Assembly: GCF_000218685.1 (NCBI RefSeq)
Contig: NW_006763293.1
Coordinates: 2,353,968 to 2,417,967, forward strand
Source of the DNA: Serpula lacrymans var. lacrymans S7.9
Taxonomy: Eukaryota > Basidiomycota > Agaricomycetes > Boletales > Serpulaceae
DNA length: 64,000 bases
Direction of reading: 5' to 3'
A model generated the notes under the pieces. That model saw only the letters and a list, made by a program, of their open reading frames with translations. It did no database searches and was not told the DNA's origin. Positions 45,469 through 57,655 of this stretch are shown here, in pieces. Made by a program: the position numbers and the translations under genes. Each line of letters starts with the position of its first letter. Positions within the stretch are counted from its first letter, which is position 1.

Positions 45469-47400
45469 GATTTGGTCGCGGAGGAAAGACGAAGGCGACC
45501 ATCTAACGCGTGCGCTAACGAGAATGATTTACGGATAGCACGTGACTAGTGCCCAATCACGCATCAGACATATATCCAACATTATCCTCCTTGTTCTTTT
45601 CGCGGTTGCGACAACTGTTCACAGCATTCAGCTCAAGTTTATGATGCCCGGTGTGCATACTTCCAAGCACTCTGTGAAGAATAAACATGCTAGAAAGCTT
45701 GAAAATGGTACGCTTTGTACAGCCTGGTAGGCTATTAAAACAGTGCGTTTTGATACCATCACTAGGACATAAACGTTAACAAATGTATGCATTTATATTC
45801 AATATACGACAGCGACGGTCGTCATATCGAATTTGGCTAGGAGCTTACACCAAGCGATGAGCTCCATAACAAAAAATTCTTACAGAGAGCAAATGCACGC
45901 ACCGGTGAATAATTGAATGACCGGATATACAGCTTGTTCAAGAAAACGGGAAATTGAAAGCACCGTATAAGAAAGCAATAACTAGATAGAGTGTCTCAAG
46001 TTTATCTCGTGGAGAGAACCATCAAATTTTGGAAAATGCAGAGGGGCCACATGTTTAATTGGTGCATTGCAGGCAACTGGGTCATGACGTGAAGGGTCGA
46101 TCAATACAACCCGTCTCTGACGGCTGTAGCTCGCTCGACAAAAGACAAATAAGTGAATTACGTTACGAAGCGACTATGCCGCGGCGGTCGACCAGGTAGC
46201 ACCCTGCATCGGGCGCCGTGAGGGACAATAATAATCGCTCCCATCGTGATGTTCAAGTTCAGATAAACAGCGCCCATATTGTAGCGAAGCTCGAGATCTG
46301 CGAGGCGGGGAAATCCCAAACGTTACCAAATGAAAAGGTACGAAACTCAAAATGGAACTCACGCGATTGCAGTGGACTGAAACCGTGTCCTTGACAGGGA
46401 CGACTGAAGATATTGACGAAAGGTAATTCAGTGGCATGCCGTGACATCAATGACTACGTGATAGCGCAGCACTGCTAGATGCGGAGAAGAAGTCGTGAAC
46501 CGCCGGCCTGATTGTTAGGCACGTTTTTGTGACGATATTCCGGGGTAAGGCCTAAGGAACAGAACAGAACCTGTCAAGATAGGCCAAGAGATATCCTACA
46601 GGCTTCATAACGCATTGGTTGAATAATGCATTGGATGCACACTGCGGTGAGGTCGGGAATGGGGTGGATGATGGTGCGCTCGTAAGAGATGAATGGAGAT
46701 GACGGCGTCGATGATTATACAAAGATCATTGATGTCGGATGCCTACCTAACTAACACAGGACGGAGAGGTTATCTCAATGACATTGCATTTCGCACGGAT
46801 GCTAGGAAGGGATCGGCAACTGCCACTCGCAGCACTGCGCAGATAGAGAAATGTTTATATTATAAGAACTGCGGCTGGGTGGGCTGGGAGAGAGAAGGAC
46901 GGCAGTGGTGCAAATATAGAAGCTGAGGATAAGAATGGGTGCATGGAGAGACGTCAAGTCGCACGAAGGATTCGGTGCTGAGTCAGAGGTGGATGGAACA
47001 AAGTGCTGAATGAAACGTGGATTAGCAAATGATTAAAGATAAGGAAGTGGGTGCAGGTGTATTAGCGAGCAAGACGTGAGTGGTAGTCATAGAGTGGGTT
47101 GTACTTACGAGCTTACGCAGCAGTGGGGGAGGGTGGATGCGGTGGGAGAACACGGGGACCGAACGCCCAGAACAGGGATGATGGACATGCGCGGCACGAG
47201 GACGAGGACGTTAAAATAGTCGAGTGGCAGACACGGTCGGCGATACGGCAGAGCACGTGACGAGGTGGCGGGCGAGGAGTGTGGGTGTGTGACACGGGTG
47301 CGGACACGGCCAGCCAACGCCTTTCCACACAGTGTCTCTCGTTCACTGCAACGTCCAGCGTTCGCACACGCAGCTCATCGCGAGCGCCAGCTGGCGACAT
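45469..47400. other. About 1.9 kb without a resolved gene
   Basis: No recognisable protein is encoded on the plus strand. The minus strand shows splice-like signals: a donor GTAAGT after CGTAAGCTC near 47109, an acceptor CTTCAG near 46405, a donor GTGAGT near 46360 and an acceptor CTCGCAG near 46299. These could belong to a spliced non-coding RNA or a small gene. The short 62-codon plus-strand frame at 45542 has no ATG start. Confidence 0.35.
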
Positions 47401-47455
47401 ACGCCCCCCCACTCCATACCCCGCCTTTCCCCTTTCTCTTTCTCTTTCCTACACG
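47401..47455 (+). promoter_or_regulatory. Pyrimidine-rich (CT) tract before the kelch gene
   Basis: The 50 bp before the ATG at 47456 are almost all C and T on the plus strand (CCCCCCCACTCC, CCTTTCTCTTTCTCTTTCC). Such CT-rich stretches sit at the core promoter and transcription start of strongly expressed genes in filamentous fungi. The assignment rests on composition and position. Confidence 0.5.
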
Positions 47456-50400
47456 ATGCCCAGCAGCTTTTCCCATTTCCCTATATGCGCTTTTCTCTTC
47501 TTAAAATGTCTTCTTTCCTCCGCTGCTGCTCAGCAAATCTCAACAAATACCCCAGTCCCTCCACTCCAGTGGCTCAACATCACCACCCTCCTCAGCGGTC
47601 CTTCAGCCCCACCCCTCAAAGACGCATCAATAGGCTACGATGATACAACTCGCTCCGTAATCATATTCGGTGGCCAATCTTCCAGCGGTATCCCAACTTC
47701 TCAAACCTTCCTGTACGTAACTTTTCACGCCCATGTCCCTTCTCCTTCTTTGATTTATCATCAATCGTGTTCAATCTAGTCTAAACCTCGAAACTATGCT
47801 GTGGTCAACCCCTACTCCACAGGCAGATCTTCCACAGAACGAACCTCCTGCCAGATACATGGCCATCAGCGGCGAGGATTTCTCTTCAAGCTAGTACGCA
47901 TATATCCATATATATCATATCATATCCTGTATGCTCACCTTCTCTCCAGTCGCCAAGGTCATTTGGTCATAGGTGGCCAGGGCGCTAATTCGGAAGCTCT
48001 GGATGATGCTTGGGTCAGTCACGTATTTTATCAGCTCGCATGTATCCGAAAACTAATCATCGTGTAGGAATTTGATTTTATCAATCAATTTTGGTCGCAG
48101 GTTAGCATCTCGCCAGGAGGTAGTCCTCCTCCTCGATGGGGCGCTTCCGGTGGTCGGGACATTCGATCACAATTTAATGCCGCTTCGACGAATAACACTT
48201 TTTATATGGCGGGAGGCACTGATGGTACCAACATGTACAATCTTTCCGACGTTTGGGAATTTCAGATAACTGGGACGCTATCGTCAAATTTGGCAAACGA
48301 TCTTTATGGAAGCTGGACAAGCCAAACAGTCGGCAATGCACCAGGAAAGGTGGATCAGGCGGCAACCGTAGTATATACTTCTGTCGTCTCCGTAGGAGGT
48401 TGTGATACTCCTAATGACTCCAACGAATCATGCGCAGAACCAGATTCTTATGTCGTTGACCCGGGCGATAATTCTGAGATTTCGCCACCTGCATGTCCGG
48501 CTCCTCGTTTTGGCGGGACAGTAGTGCCAAATCTCAGCACCTTTTCAGGGAATTATCCGACGCAAGTTTTCCTCTTTCTTGGCACTTTCAATTCTACATA
48601 TTGGAACGACCAGGGAGGTTCACAAAAGGGCGAAGTAGACGTCCTAGATATTCAAACTGGCGCCTGGAGCCGAATTCTACCCGCTGGGGACCCGGGAACA
48701 ATAGGTGTCCCTGCATACCCATCACCGCGAGAGGGCGCTGCTGCTATATCGTACACTCAAGCTTTGGTTGGTACATCACGGGGTTTTGCATCCGATACAC
48801 TCGTATTCGGTGGACGAGATGAATCTGGAAATTATCTCAATGAAGTCTGGATACTTAGGGCCTACAATGGCTCCATCACTCAGACAAATGGATCATGGGG
48901 CGCTCCAGATGGTCAACTTCAAACAGGTGTGAACGCCGATGGTGCAGGCGTCACTAATCAATACATGACACAGTGTGCTGTACAACTTTTGCAACCCACC
49001 ACATCGGGCTCAGGTACCCCAGGTCCCACTTCTACCACCTCTCCAGGTTCACAGTCTTTTCAGGCCTATGACGTTTCCTTCGCCCACAAACTCCTTGCTC
49101 CCCTTTCTATTGCCCTTCTCCTCCCAGCTGTTTTGCTTTTTCGGATGGCCCTGCCCTCGGCTCAAGTTAATCGCCCTGCGGATCGTAATATCGCGTTGTT
49201 TTATCTTTCCGCGGTCATAGCGGTCATGGCTTACGGAACAGGCTTGGGCGGTTTGATATCGTCCTTTACTTCTCTTTCAACTTCTACGACTCTGTCGAAA
49301 CGCGCAACTTCAGGGGTCGTATTGCGCACTGGACATGGCGATGCTGGTCTTGCACTCGTCATCACGCTCTACGCAATAGTACCATTTATATATGTTCTCT
49401 CTATGTTCTGCTGTTCTACACGAGGCAAAAACCATGTGCCAGAAAATTCCGAATGCACAACTTATCGTGCTAATTCGACCGATACGGCTGAAAAATTGGC
49501 AGCTTTTAGTACGACTCAGTCTCTTTATCCACCAGCTTCGCCTTCATCGCCACGAGCCCGACTGCATTCTTGGGGTGGTTCGAGTCTTTTATGGCCTGGC
49601 CGGCGTAGTCGTGAAGGAAGAGTATCTACCGACAGCGAATCTGTCAGCTCTGCTGGGCCCCAGCGAGCATTTGAAGTTGTCAACCGACCAGCACGTACTC
49701 GTCGTGCTAGTACAAATGGTCTCTCAAATACGGACGCGTATCAACGAGTTCCTGTTGCTCCCAGGAGTTTAGGGGATGTCGATTGGATGGACCGGCGTCG
49801 CAGTCTGAACGCAGTAGTAAGTTTTGATATCCTAATATTAAATACAGTATTTGACGCTCATTACTCTATCTTTTCTCTTACTCGTAGAATGAGCTTGATT
49901 TTGCTGCTAATCAAGCGCAGAGAACCCATGGAGGAGCTTCTACTCCTGTTGCCACTGACATGTTGAGCACTCGCGCTCTTATGCCCACGCCAACTTTTAT
50001 TGCTCCAAGATATGAAATGCCCTCGACATTTGACCTATGTCTGCGCATACTATTCCACGCCCTCATGCTGGCATTATGCATATTATCGCTCATAGCCCTG
50101 TGGTACCGCGCACCGAAAGCTCTTTTTGCTGTGTTCCTTATCTGGACACTGCTGTTTTACTGCATATTATTTGCACTCGCATGGCATGGCCGGCCAAGAA
50201 AATCTGCTCTTACGTCAATTATTGCTCGGCTTCGCGCTGAGCCACCCCAGCCCACAGCCTCGCCAGGAACACCTACCTCCCGTCCCCTATCGATGACCGG
50301 TACCGACCAGTATCCTTTCCCTACTGAGAACCGAGGTCCCTATCTTCACCAACCTCCCTACCGCCAAGCCGGGCACGATGACCTATCTACATCCCAAGGA

Positions 50401-50547
50401 GGGCCTCGCAGTGTGGAAACTGATGACGATGATGACGATGAAGATGAGGATACGAGGCAGCGAAGGATTGAAGAGGAGATGGGCAGGCGAGAAGTTTCTA
50501 TCGTCACAGTACCAAAGCGCAGGTTGTGGATTACCAACCCATCATGA
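47456..50547 (+). CDS. Kelch-repeat ectodomain protein with five membrane segments
   Basis: A multi-exon gene starting MPSSFSHFPICAFLFLKCLL, a signal peptide. Kelch blades follow: SIGYDDTTRSVIIFGGQSSS, HLVIGGQGANSEALDDAW, PPPRWGASGGRDIRSQFNAA, TFYMAGGTDGTNMYNLSDVW and TLVFGGRDESGNYLNEVWIL. Then come five hydrophobic helices: LLAPLSIALLLPAVLLF, IALFYLSAVIAVMAYGTGL, GLALVITLYAIVPFIYVL, LRILFHALMLALCILSLIAL and FAVFLIWTLLFYCILFALAW. A disordered loop of about 170 residues lies between helices three and four, and the tail is acidic (polyAsp/Glu near 50424-50450). It is probably a fungal plasma-membrane or ER protein with an external beta-propeller; ligand unknown. Confidence 0.85.
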
Positions 50548-50852
50548 TCGTCGTCTTTTGTGTTGTGCTCGTCTGTTTGTTATCCGCACAGTCATCCTGT
50601 ACTCGTTTACCTTTTCCCTACCATATTTTTCACTCTCTTTAATTTTGATAACAGCATCCACGGATTCATTCTGCAATTTTTCACGGTATTTTTTTCGAGT
50701 AGATCTATCTGGACATTTCATCTCGATTGTACCGATGTATTTCTGTATGCAAAGGACATTAAAAGGAATGACTATTGTTAAGACCAGTGTCCAGGAGTGT
50801 CCGACTAGAAGGATATTCCACAAGAAATGTATAAAAAGATCTAATACCCAAT

Positions 50853-53800
50853 TTAACCTGTTTCTGTTCCCTCCACCGCAACATCACGCCGCCATCGGTC
50901 TACAAGACCGAACTTCGCGTTCTCAGGGGGTGGTGAAGGCATTGGAGCAGGTGGTGCCATCATCATGGGGGGAGGTGCCATGGGTGGTGCGAAGAATCCA
51001 GAGCCCATCATAGCCGGATTACCGAAAAACATGCTGTTTGTGAATTGAGCTTGTAACATCATTTGTTGTTGCTGGGCTTGAGCTAGCATCTGATACTGAG
51101 TCCGTCGTTGGTGTTCGGGGTGGAAGGCCAGAGGTTTGTCGTCGTCATCGTCACCAGCAAGAGGAAGCGACGTCTGCGACTCGAATGGTACCCGAGATGC
51201 ACGTAGGCCGAGAGGTTTGTCATCTTCGTCCTCGGCATCGAAGTTGATGTTCAGTTTCGCTTTGCTGAGGACCATCGAGAGTGGCTTATCTTCGTCTTCA
51301 TCATCCGAAGGTTGTCTGTGGAGAGGAAGCATCGTAGCTCTCTTAGCTACCCGCTCCACTGCTGCGGCCAAAGGAAGATCTTCTTCGCTATCTTCGTCAT
51401 TATTGTGAGAGCCTACTCCGGCCATGGGGGCTTGGGAGTTTGGGAATCTAAGCCCTACTCCCGGTGTGCGACGGGGTTTATTATCGTCCTCGTCCGAAGA
51501 CTCAGCTACCCAACGATCGGCAGCGGTCTCAGAACGGCTGCGGCCACCCGTATTTCGACCAGCTTCAGCGGCATCACTGACATCGCTCTCGCTCTCGTCG
51601 TCGTCGTAATCACCGACAGGGAGTGGTGCTCTCCTCAAAACGGGTTTCTGTATAGCGGGCAAGGTGGGAGGATCAGCGCTAACTCTTGCTTCCACCGTGT
51701 CAGGTTCGGCTTCTTGCTCAGGCTCGGGACTCGGTTCGGGCTCTGGTGCCTTCTTTTTACCCTTGGATTTCCCTTTGCGTTTTTTGCTTTTTTCAGCCTC
51801 TTCATACTCCCGTTTGCGTCGAGCTTCCTCATCAAGTTTCTCTTGTTTCTCGATCTCTCGAAGTCTGACCATCTCTTGCTCCCATACTGTGTCAACTCCG
51901 AATACGGAACGACTCTTTGACATTTTTGGATCTCCTGGCATGCCTAATAACGTGGTAGGTCTCCCTTCCTTGTCATTGAACTCAAGAAGGGGCTTAGCGT
52001 TAGCAGAATTACGCCTTGCTAAGTTTGCTTCCAGATTCGTTGAGACTGGCCTCTGAAGTGAGGCTGGGTCAATTAAAGTGCTTGAGCGCCGAATTTGTCC
52101 CCGAGCCATCATAGATGGCCTATCATCGCCAGTAAAAACACTGAAAAAAATGGGTTTTATTTTAATCATTAGCTCTCATAATATAAATGTACTTACCGTT
52201 GCTTCTGTCTCATGTTCGCCTTGCGTGCTTCAAGGTTATCGATTAAGCTCCTTCCGTACAATTTACCCGCAGGGCGCGCTAACAATTCTGCCTCTGTAGG
52301 AGGGGGTGCTGGTGGTAGTAGCATAGATGCAGGAGCAAGTGATTCTGCCTTCTCTATAACAATCGGGGGAGGCTCGAAAAACTGAGCTTGTTCGCCTTCT
52401 TCTGTAGCGCGAGGAAGAGCATTGTCGATGTCAGTGTATGCGATATCCCTCTGACCACCGACGACAAGAGTATTTCTGAATGCCAACTGAGATAAAGAAA
52501 GACTGGAACGGGGGTTGGGCGTGAAAGAATTTGAAGCGATAGGAGCGGAAGGCGGCTCATATGCCGATAGCGTCATTGAAGCACGGCGCATAGTGCGAGC
52601 CCCAGGAGGCATTGGCCGTCCCTCGGATGACACGAGGAATCCCTCTCTCGTCTGAGGAGATGGGGGCTTAGGTGCTGCCACGCTTACAGCTTGCAATGGA
52701 CTAGGCATGACGAGGACTTTGGGCCTTAAGAGTTCCAATGTAGAATAGGGACGATCCCGACCTCCCTGTTGCCTGAAAGATTCTTCCCCATCATAATCAT
52801 TTTCAAGCATCATTCGGGTACCCATGGATGCAATAGACATGGTACGACCGCGAGCTTTGGGGTCGAAACGGGAAGAACGAGATGGAGATGGCGGCCTTAC
52901 AGCAAAAGCGTTTTCTTCAGCAAGCATATTCTTGGATGCCATAGTGCCCATTGTGGCGTTGGACATGGTGCGACCACGGGCTTTGGGATCAAATCGAGAC
53001 GCACGATCCGGAGATGGAGGTCTGACAGCGAATGGATTAGACTCCTCTTCATTATCGGTATTGTTGAGTAGAGCCTTTGAACCAAAGCTAGCGTCTGAAT
53101 AGTTACGAGAACGGCCATTGTTCAGATCTAGACGAGAGGAGCGTGAGGAAGGTCTTAGGGCGTCTTCAGGCGCTGGAGAAGCCGAGCGAACAGAACCCGT
53201 TGGGAAAGGTACGGAATGGAGAGGAGGTGTCACGGCGAGAGTTTCAATGAGCATATGCGTTGAAGCGCGACGACGTTGAAGTGGTGGCTGCGGTGGTTGT
53301 ATCTCTGCTAGATCAAGTGCAGATCCCAAAGAGCGTCGATGCATTTCAGAGCCTGGTTGCGCTTCTAAGAATGCACCTCCCACTCCAAAGTCGCTAAGAG
53401 CACCCATACTCGGGGATCGAGCTGTTCGTCCCCTGAATCCCTCACCTTGAACGCTCCGTGGAGGTTGGACAACCGCAACAGGATGGGGGTTAGGAAGTAT
53501 CTCAGATTGTGCTTTTGCCTTGCCTTTGCCCTTGCCCTTCTCCTTTGGTAGGAAGGCATCAAGCCCCCATGAAGTCAGGTCAACATCTAGCCGCTCCTCC
53601 TCCTCTTCTTCTTCATCTGTCTCGCCAAATGGATTACGCAGAGCATCGATAGAACCCCTTGATTTCCTTGGACCCAGGACTGACTCTCTACCACCAAGGC
53701 TTCCCGATTCACTCGGAACAGAAACGCCTAAATAATCGGTGCTCCGGCGAGGAATGTCTGCAGAGTGAACATCATTGTTGCGGCGTAAATGAGCAAAGAT

Positions 53801-53963
53801 TGCACTTTCGTGGGCCGAACGGTTGGGTGCATTGGGGTTTGTAGAGTCATTATCGTATTCTGTACAGCGGGAAGTCAGTGTGCCATCCGCCTTGGAGTGA
53901 AACTACCTCATGCCTACCGAGTAGGGCTGCTGCTAGCTGAAGCCGAGAGAAGGGCGCAGCCAT
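50853..53963 (-). CDS. Large low-complexity fungal protein with internal repeats
   Basis: Three exons (53918-53963, 52197-53859, 50853-52140) give 998 residues; the frame closes. The N-terminus is MAAPFSRLQLAAALLEYDND. The first half carries a tandem repeat of about 40 residues with the core SRFDPKARGRTMS followed by FAVRPPSP (two clear copies and one degenerate, about 52800-53110). The middle has RRASMTLSAYEPPSA, RSLIDNLEARKANMRQKQR and RRSSTLIDPASLQRPVSTNL. A charged coiled-coil-like segment (EMVRLREIEKQEKLDEEARR) and a Lys-rich block follow. The last third has repeated acidic DDKPL motifs and ends with a Gln/Met/Pro-rich region. The family is unrecognised; many R-x-x-S sites suggest an AGC-kinase target. 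Confidence 0.8.
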
Positions 53964-54330
53964 TTGGAGTATTAATCAGAGTGAATATCGACAATGAACA
54001 AAGGATTGTCTTAATGTTGTAGGAGAGAATGGCAACAGGAATGATGTGGGTGGTGTAGGGCTGGTATAAGTCTGAGAAATGGCAGTACTTGGCCCATCAC
54101 ATGAAGGCAGCTATTGGCCGCCCACTTTATACCACGCCACGTGGAAGACCTAATAATTATGTGTCTCAACCTTGGCAGTTGCAAGTCTTGCTGTAAGTCA
54201 CCCAAAAGCTCAGTGAATGTCATCTTTACATTTTATTTTATCTCCAAGTACAATCCCTTAGACTGTCTCAAGAAACCCCAGTTTCACAGAAAAGATACAT
54301 GATAATAGACTATCCAGACATCCAGCAGCC
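53964..54330. other. Intergenic
   Basis: This 367-bp gap lies between the 998-residue gene and the ER Hsp90 gene, both minus strand. It should hold the promoter of the first and the 3' UTR of the second. Nothing else is recognised. Confidence 0.4.
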
Positions 54331-57300
54331 TTATAGTTCATCATGCACAACATTATCCTCGTCATCAATCTCTTCGATACTGATAGAAATCTTGTCTTTC
54401 AGATCGTCTGGGATCTCGACGTAAGGCTTCCCATCGTCTTGTGAGCTGGCTGGGTCAACTGGAAGTTTTGGGTCAACTGGAGGCGCTGGCTTCACGGTGC
54501 TATCCGTGGGAGCTGTTTCCGAGACACCAAGGGACCGCCTCAGAACTCGGTCAATGTGATTTAAGAAGCTACAACAGCTTCTTCAGCACACAATTACTTG
54601 TTCAAAGGTAAATTTGGCTTACCTGTTTGAGTTGGGCACTTCGAAACCAGAACGTACAAGAGCACCATCTATAAGGATGGAAGCCACTTCCTTCAGCTCA
54701 AGTTCCGCCTCTGTGTCTTCTTCTGAATAGACATGTTGGACGCGACGAAGTAGCCCTTCGATCAACGGTGAACGTGGGTTGATCTCCAAAACCTTTTGCT
54801 TCTTAGCAAACTCGTGCATGAAGCCCTTATCACGTTTGCCGCTCGTTGCACCTAAGCTCGAGTAAGAATTGCATCAATACATTTAGAGCAAGACTTACTC
54901 ATCAGTTTCTGGAAGTTGGCGGTATATCCGAAAGTATCTGCGACCACTGCGCACGGGCTAGTCACAAGTCTGTTTGAAATGACGACTAGTAGAAGACTCA
55001 GTTCAATATCTGAAAGCCGTCAGTTTATCTGCATACCATCTCTGACAACACCCAATGCCTCGGCCTTGAGCCATTCAAGAAGAGGGGTGAATTTTTCTTT
55101 CAACAACTCCTGTTCCTCTTTTTCTGCCTTTGGGTCAAGGTCTATGACACCATGCGATTAAAACCTAGAGACTGCAGTACATCGCGCAAAGTGCATACCT
55201 TCGTCTCCAAATTCCATTCCTGCCTTGGCGACATCTTGGAAAACGATACCTCTATTTTCGAGAGACAATTAGCACCAATATGAGAAAGTGAATGTGCAAT
55301 TACTTACTTCCACTTGTTAAGGTTCTGAATGAGAATTTCGTCAAGAGGTTCATTGAGTAGGAGGACTTCATATCCACGGGCATCCAATTTCTCGACGAAT
55401 ACACTTTGAGCGAGCTCTTCAACAGCTTTCCCCATATCAGCGAGATAGAAAATCTATACGAAGTTCAGAAGAAAAGGCCAAAGGTGGAAAATAATCTCAT
55501 ACCTGTTTCTGTCCCTGCTTTTTGTTCTCCAGATACTAAGGGTAATGATACTAGTTTAGTTAATAGTACCTGCAACAACGAGGTATACATACATCATCAA
55601 GCGACGTGTTGTTCCTCTGGTTCGTACTGTACCGGGCCAATGCTGTTAACTTTTGACGGTTCTTGGTATCCTCTGCAGCTCCGAGCTTGAAGACAGTGCC
55701 ATAAACATTCTGAACTTCAGCAAACTTCTCTGGTTCTTCCTCTGAGATGCGTGCAAAGAGCTGAATGAGACGTCGTAGGATGACTTGCTTAATTTGTTTG
55801 AGGAATGCAGTAGATTGAAGGGTCTCACGCGAGACATTTAGAGGTAAGTCATCCGCTAGATTTGTTATACTCAGGGATAGCACAGAAATCATATGCCGAT
55901 AAAACACGAACCGTCGACAATGACCCGGACCCAGCTAGCCCACTTGGGAAGACCGTCTTCACCAAGATCAGAAGTGATGAAAACATGCTTCACCAAAAGT
56001 CTGAAGTCCTTCGATACCTGGTCAATAGGTTGCTGCCAGTATGCATCCTCTCTGGAAAATTAATCATGGTAAGATTTGTCAAATTTGTACTTTTTTAAAA
56101 ATACACTCACAGTCTCGACGGAACGTAAATAATGGCGCGGAAAGATACACCAGATTCAGAGTCTCCAGAAAAGTGATGCCATGCCAAAGGCTTTTGGAAG
56201 TCTTTGAAGGTGGCTTGATAAAGCAACTCGTACTCTTCGTCCGTGATAGTCTTGGCATCTCTATTATCCTTGTTAGATTTCAAACCTTGCAGGATTTACA
56301 TGTGATCGCACCTCATCCAAAGAGGAGGCTGAGAGTTGAGATGCTCCCATTTCTGAACAGTGACCGTTTTCATCTTCGGGGTAGAAGGCTCTTCATCTTT
56401 AGGGTCTACTTTCTCTTCTTCTACAAGAGCTTCGTCGTCGTCCAAGTCTGCGTCAGCCTCAGTGGATGGCTCCTCCACCTCACTCAGCAACTCTTCGCTG
56501 TCATCTGGAACCTCTTCGTCCTGTTCAGTCCAAATATAGATCGGGAATGCAGACGAGAACGATGAGTGTGTGTTGCTAAAGCCAAATCAGCACATTCTCT
56601 GAATTCGTGGGGCGAAACTAAATTCTTACACCAAATTAATAAGGGTACTGGTCTGCAAATAATCCAAAGCATCGTTTTTCAAAATCAGGGTTATCTCCGT
56701 TCCATGATCGAGGGTATTTCCACGAGGGTCTGGGTAAATTTCGAACGAACCTTCATCAGCTGATGAGCTGAATACATGCTGGACCGGGGAAGGGTTCTGA
56801 GCGGATTTGGGTGGAATGGACGACACGAGTACTTGGTCGGCGACGAGGAAACTAATTGCGGTTAATACATAACAGCTTCGCAAGATTATAGCCACAGTCG
56901 TCATACCTGCTATAAAAACCAAGACCAAATGCACCGATCAAGTTACCGTTGTTCGCGCCAGTATCTTGGCCTTCTGCTCGTGCGAGGAAATCAGACGTTC
57001 CCGACTTAGCCAAAGTTCCCTGTTAACGGTATGCACGTTAGAGCTGGTTCAAGACACATTTAAAAGGCGTTACAAGATTCGTAGTCAGCTCCTCAGGGCT
57101 CATACCAATACCCGTATCTATCAACGATGAGTTTACTGTTAGAGGTCAAAGATGCAAACGACTTACCAGTGATAACAATTCGACCTCCACCTTCTTCCTC
57201 CTTCAAAGCCTTGATTGTGATGTTGAGTGGAGCAGAACCGTCCCACATGTTCTTATCCGTCAAAGCTGTAAGTCGAAGTTTCTCCAAAGCATCGTTGGCA

Positions 57301-57655
57301 TTGGAAATTAACTCGCGAAGGAAGACGTCCCTGTAGTAGAATGAGATAATCAGAGTATATTAACAGAGTGGTATGGTAATTACCGGTGGGAGTATAAGCT
57401 GCAAGTGAAAGGTTACGTCAAAGTTGTTAACTCCAGGTTCAGCAAGAAACCAACCTGTTGACAACAATATTGCGCAGTCTTGCAACATCGCTCTACAGAG
57501 TGTCACACTAGTTATTGATTGAAAAGCTCGCAAGTGACGATCCTACTCACCTGGTAGTCATGTTTTAGTTTCGGTATATCTGTAGCGGACTCTTGCGCAA
57601 GGGTATATGAAGAGAGCAGAGAGACTGTTAACACGAGCGAGCGAAGCAGACGCAT
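54331..57655 (-). CDS. ER-type Hsp90 (GRP94/endoplasmin-like) with HDEL
   Basis: A gene of a dozen or more exons starting [20 protein letters not shown], a signal peptide. The ATPase domain reads [62 protein letters not shown] and [20 protein letters not shown]. An acidic linker precedes [18 protein letters not shown]. The middle domain has [20 protein letters not shown] with the catalytic Arg, and the C-terminal domain includes [20 protein letters not shown]. The protein ends VVHDEL, so it is retained in the ER by the HDEL receptor. It folds selected secretory proteins. ACGTG elements upstream suggest induction by the unfolded protein response. Confidence 0.95.

Noticed and set aside
45542..45730. 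62-codon frame with a hydrophobic N-terminus (possible small secreted protein)
   Set aside because: It begins with GTG, has no ATG before the hydrophobic stretch, and shows no conserved features.
50400..50470. GAT/GAC microsatellite
   Set aside because: It encodes the acidic tail of the kelch protein and is ordinary coding low complexity.
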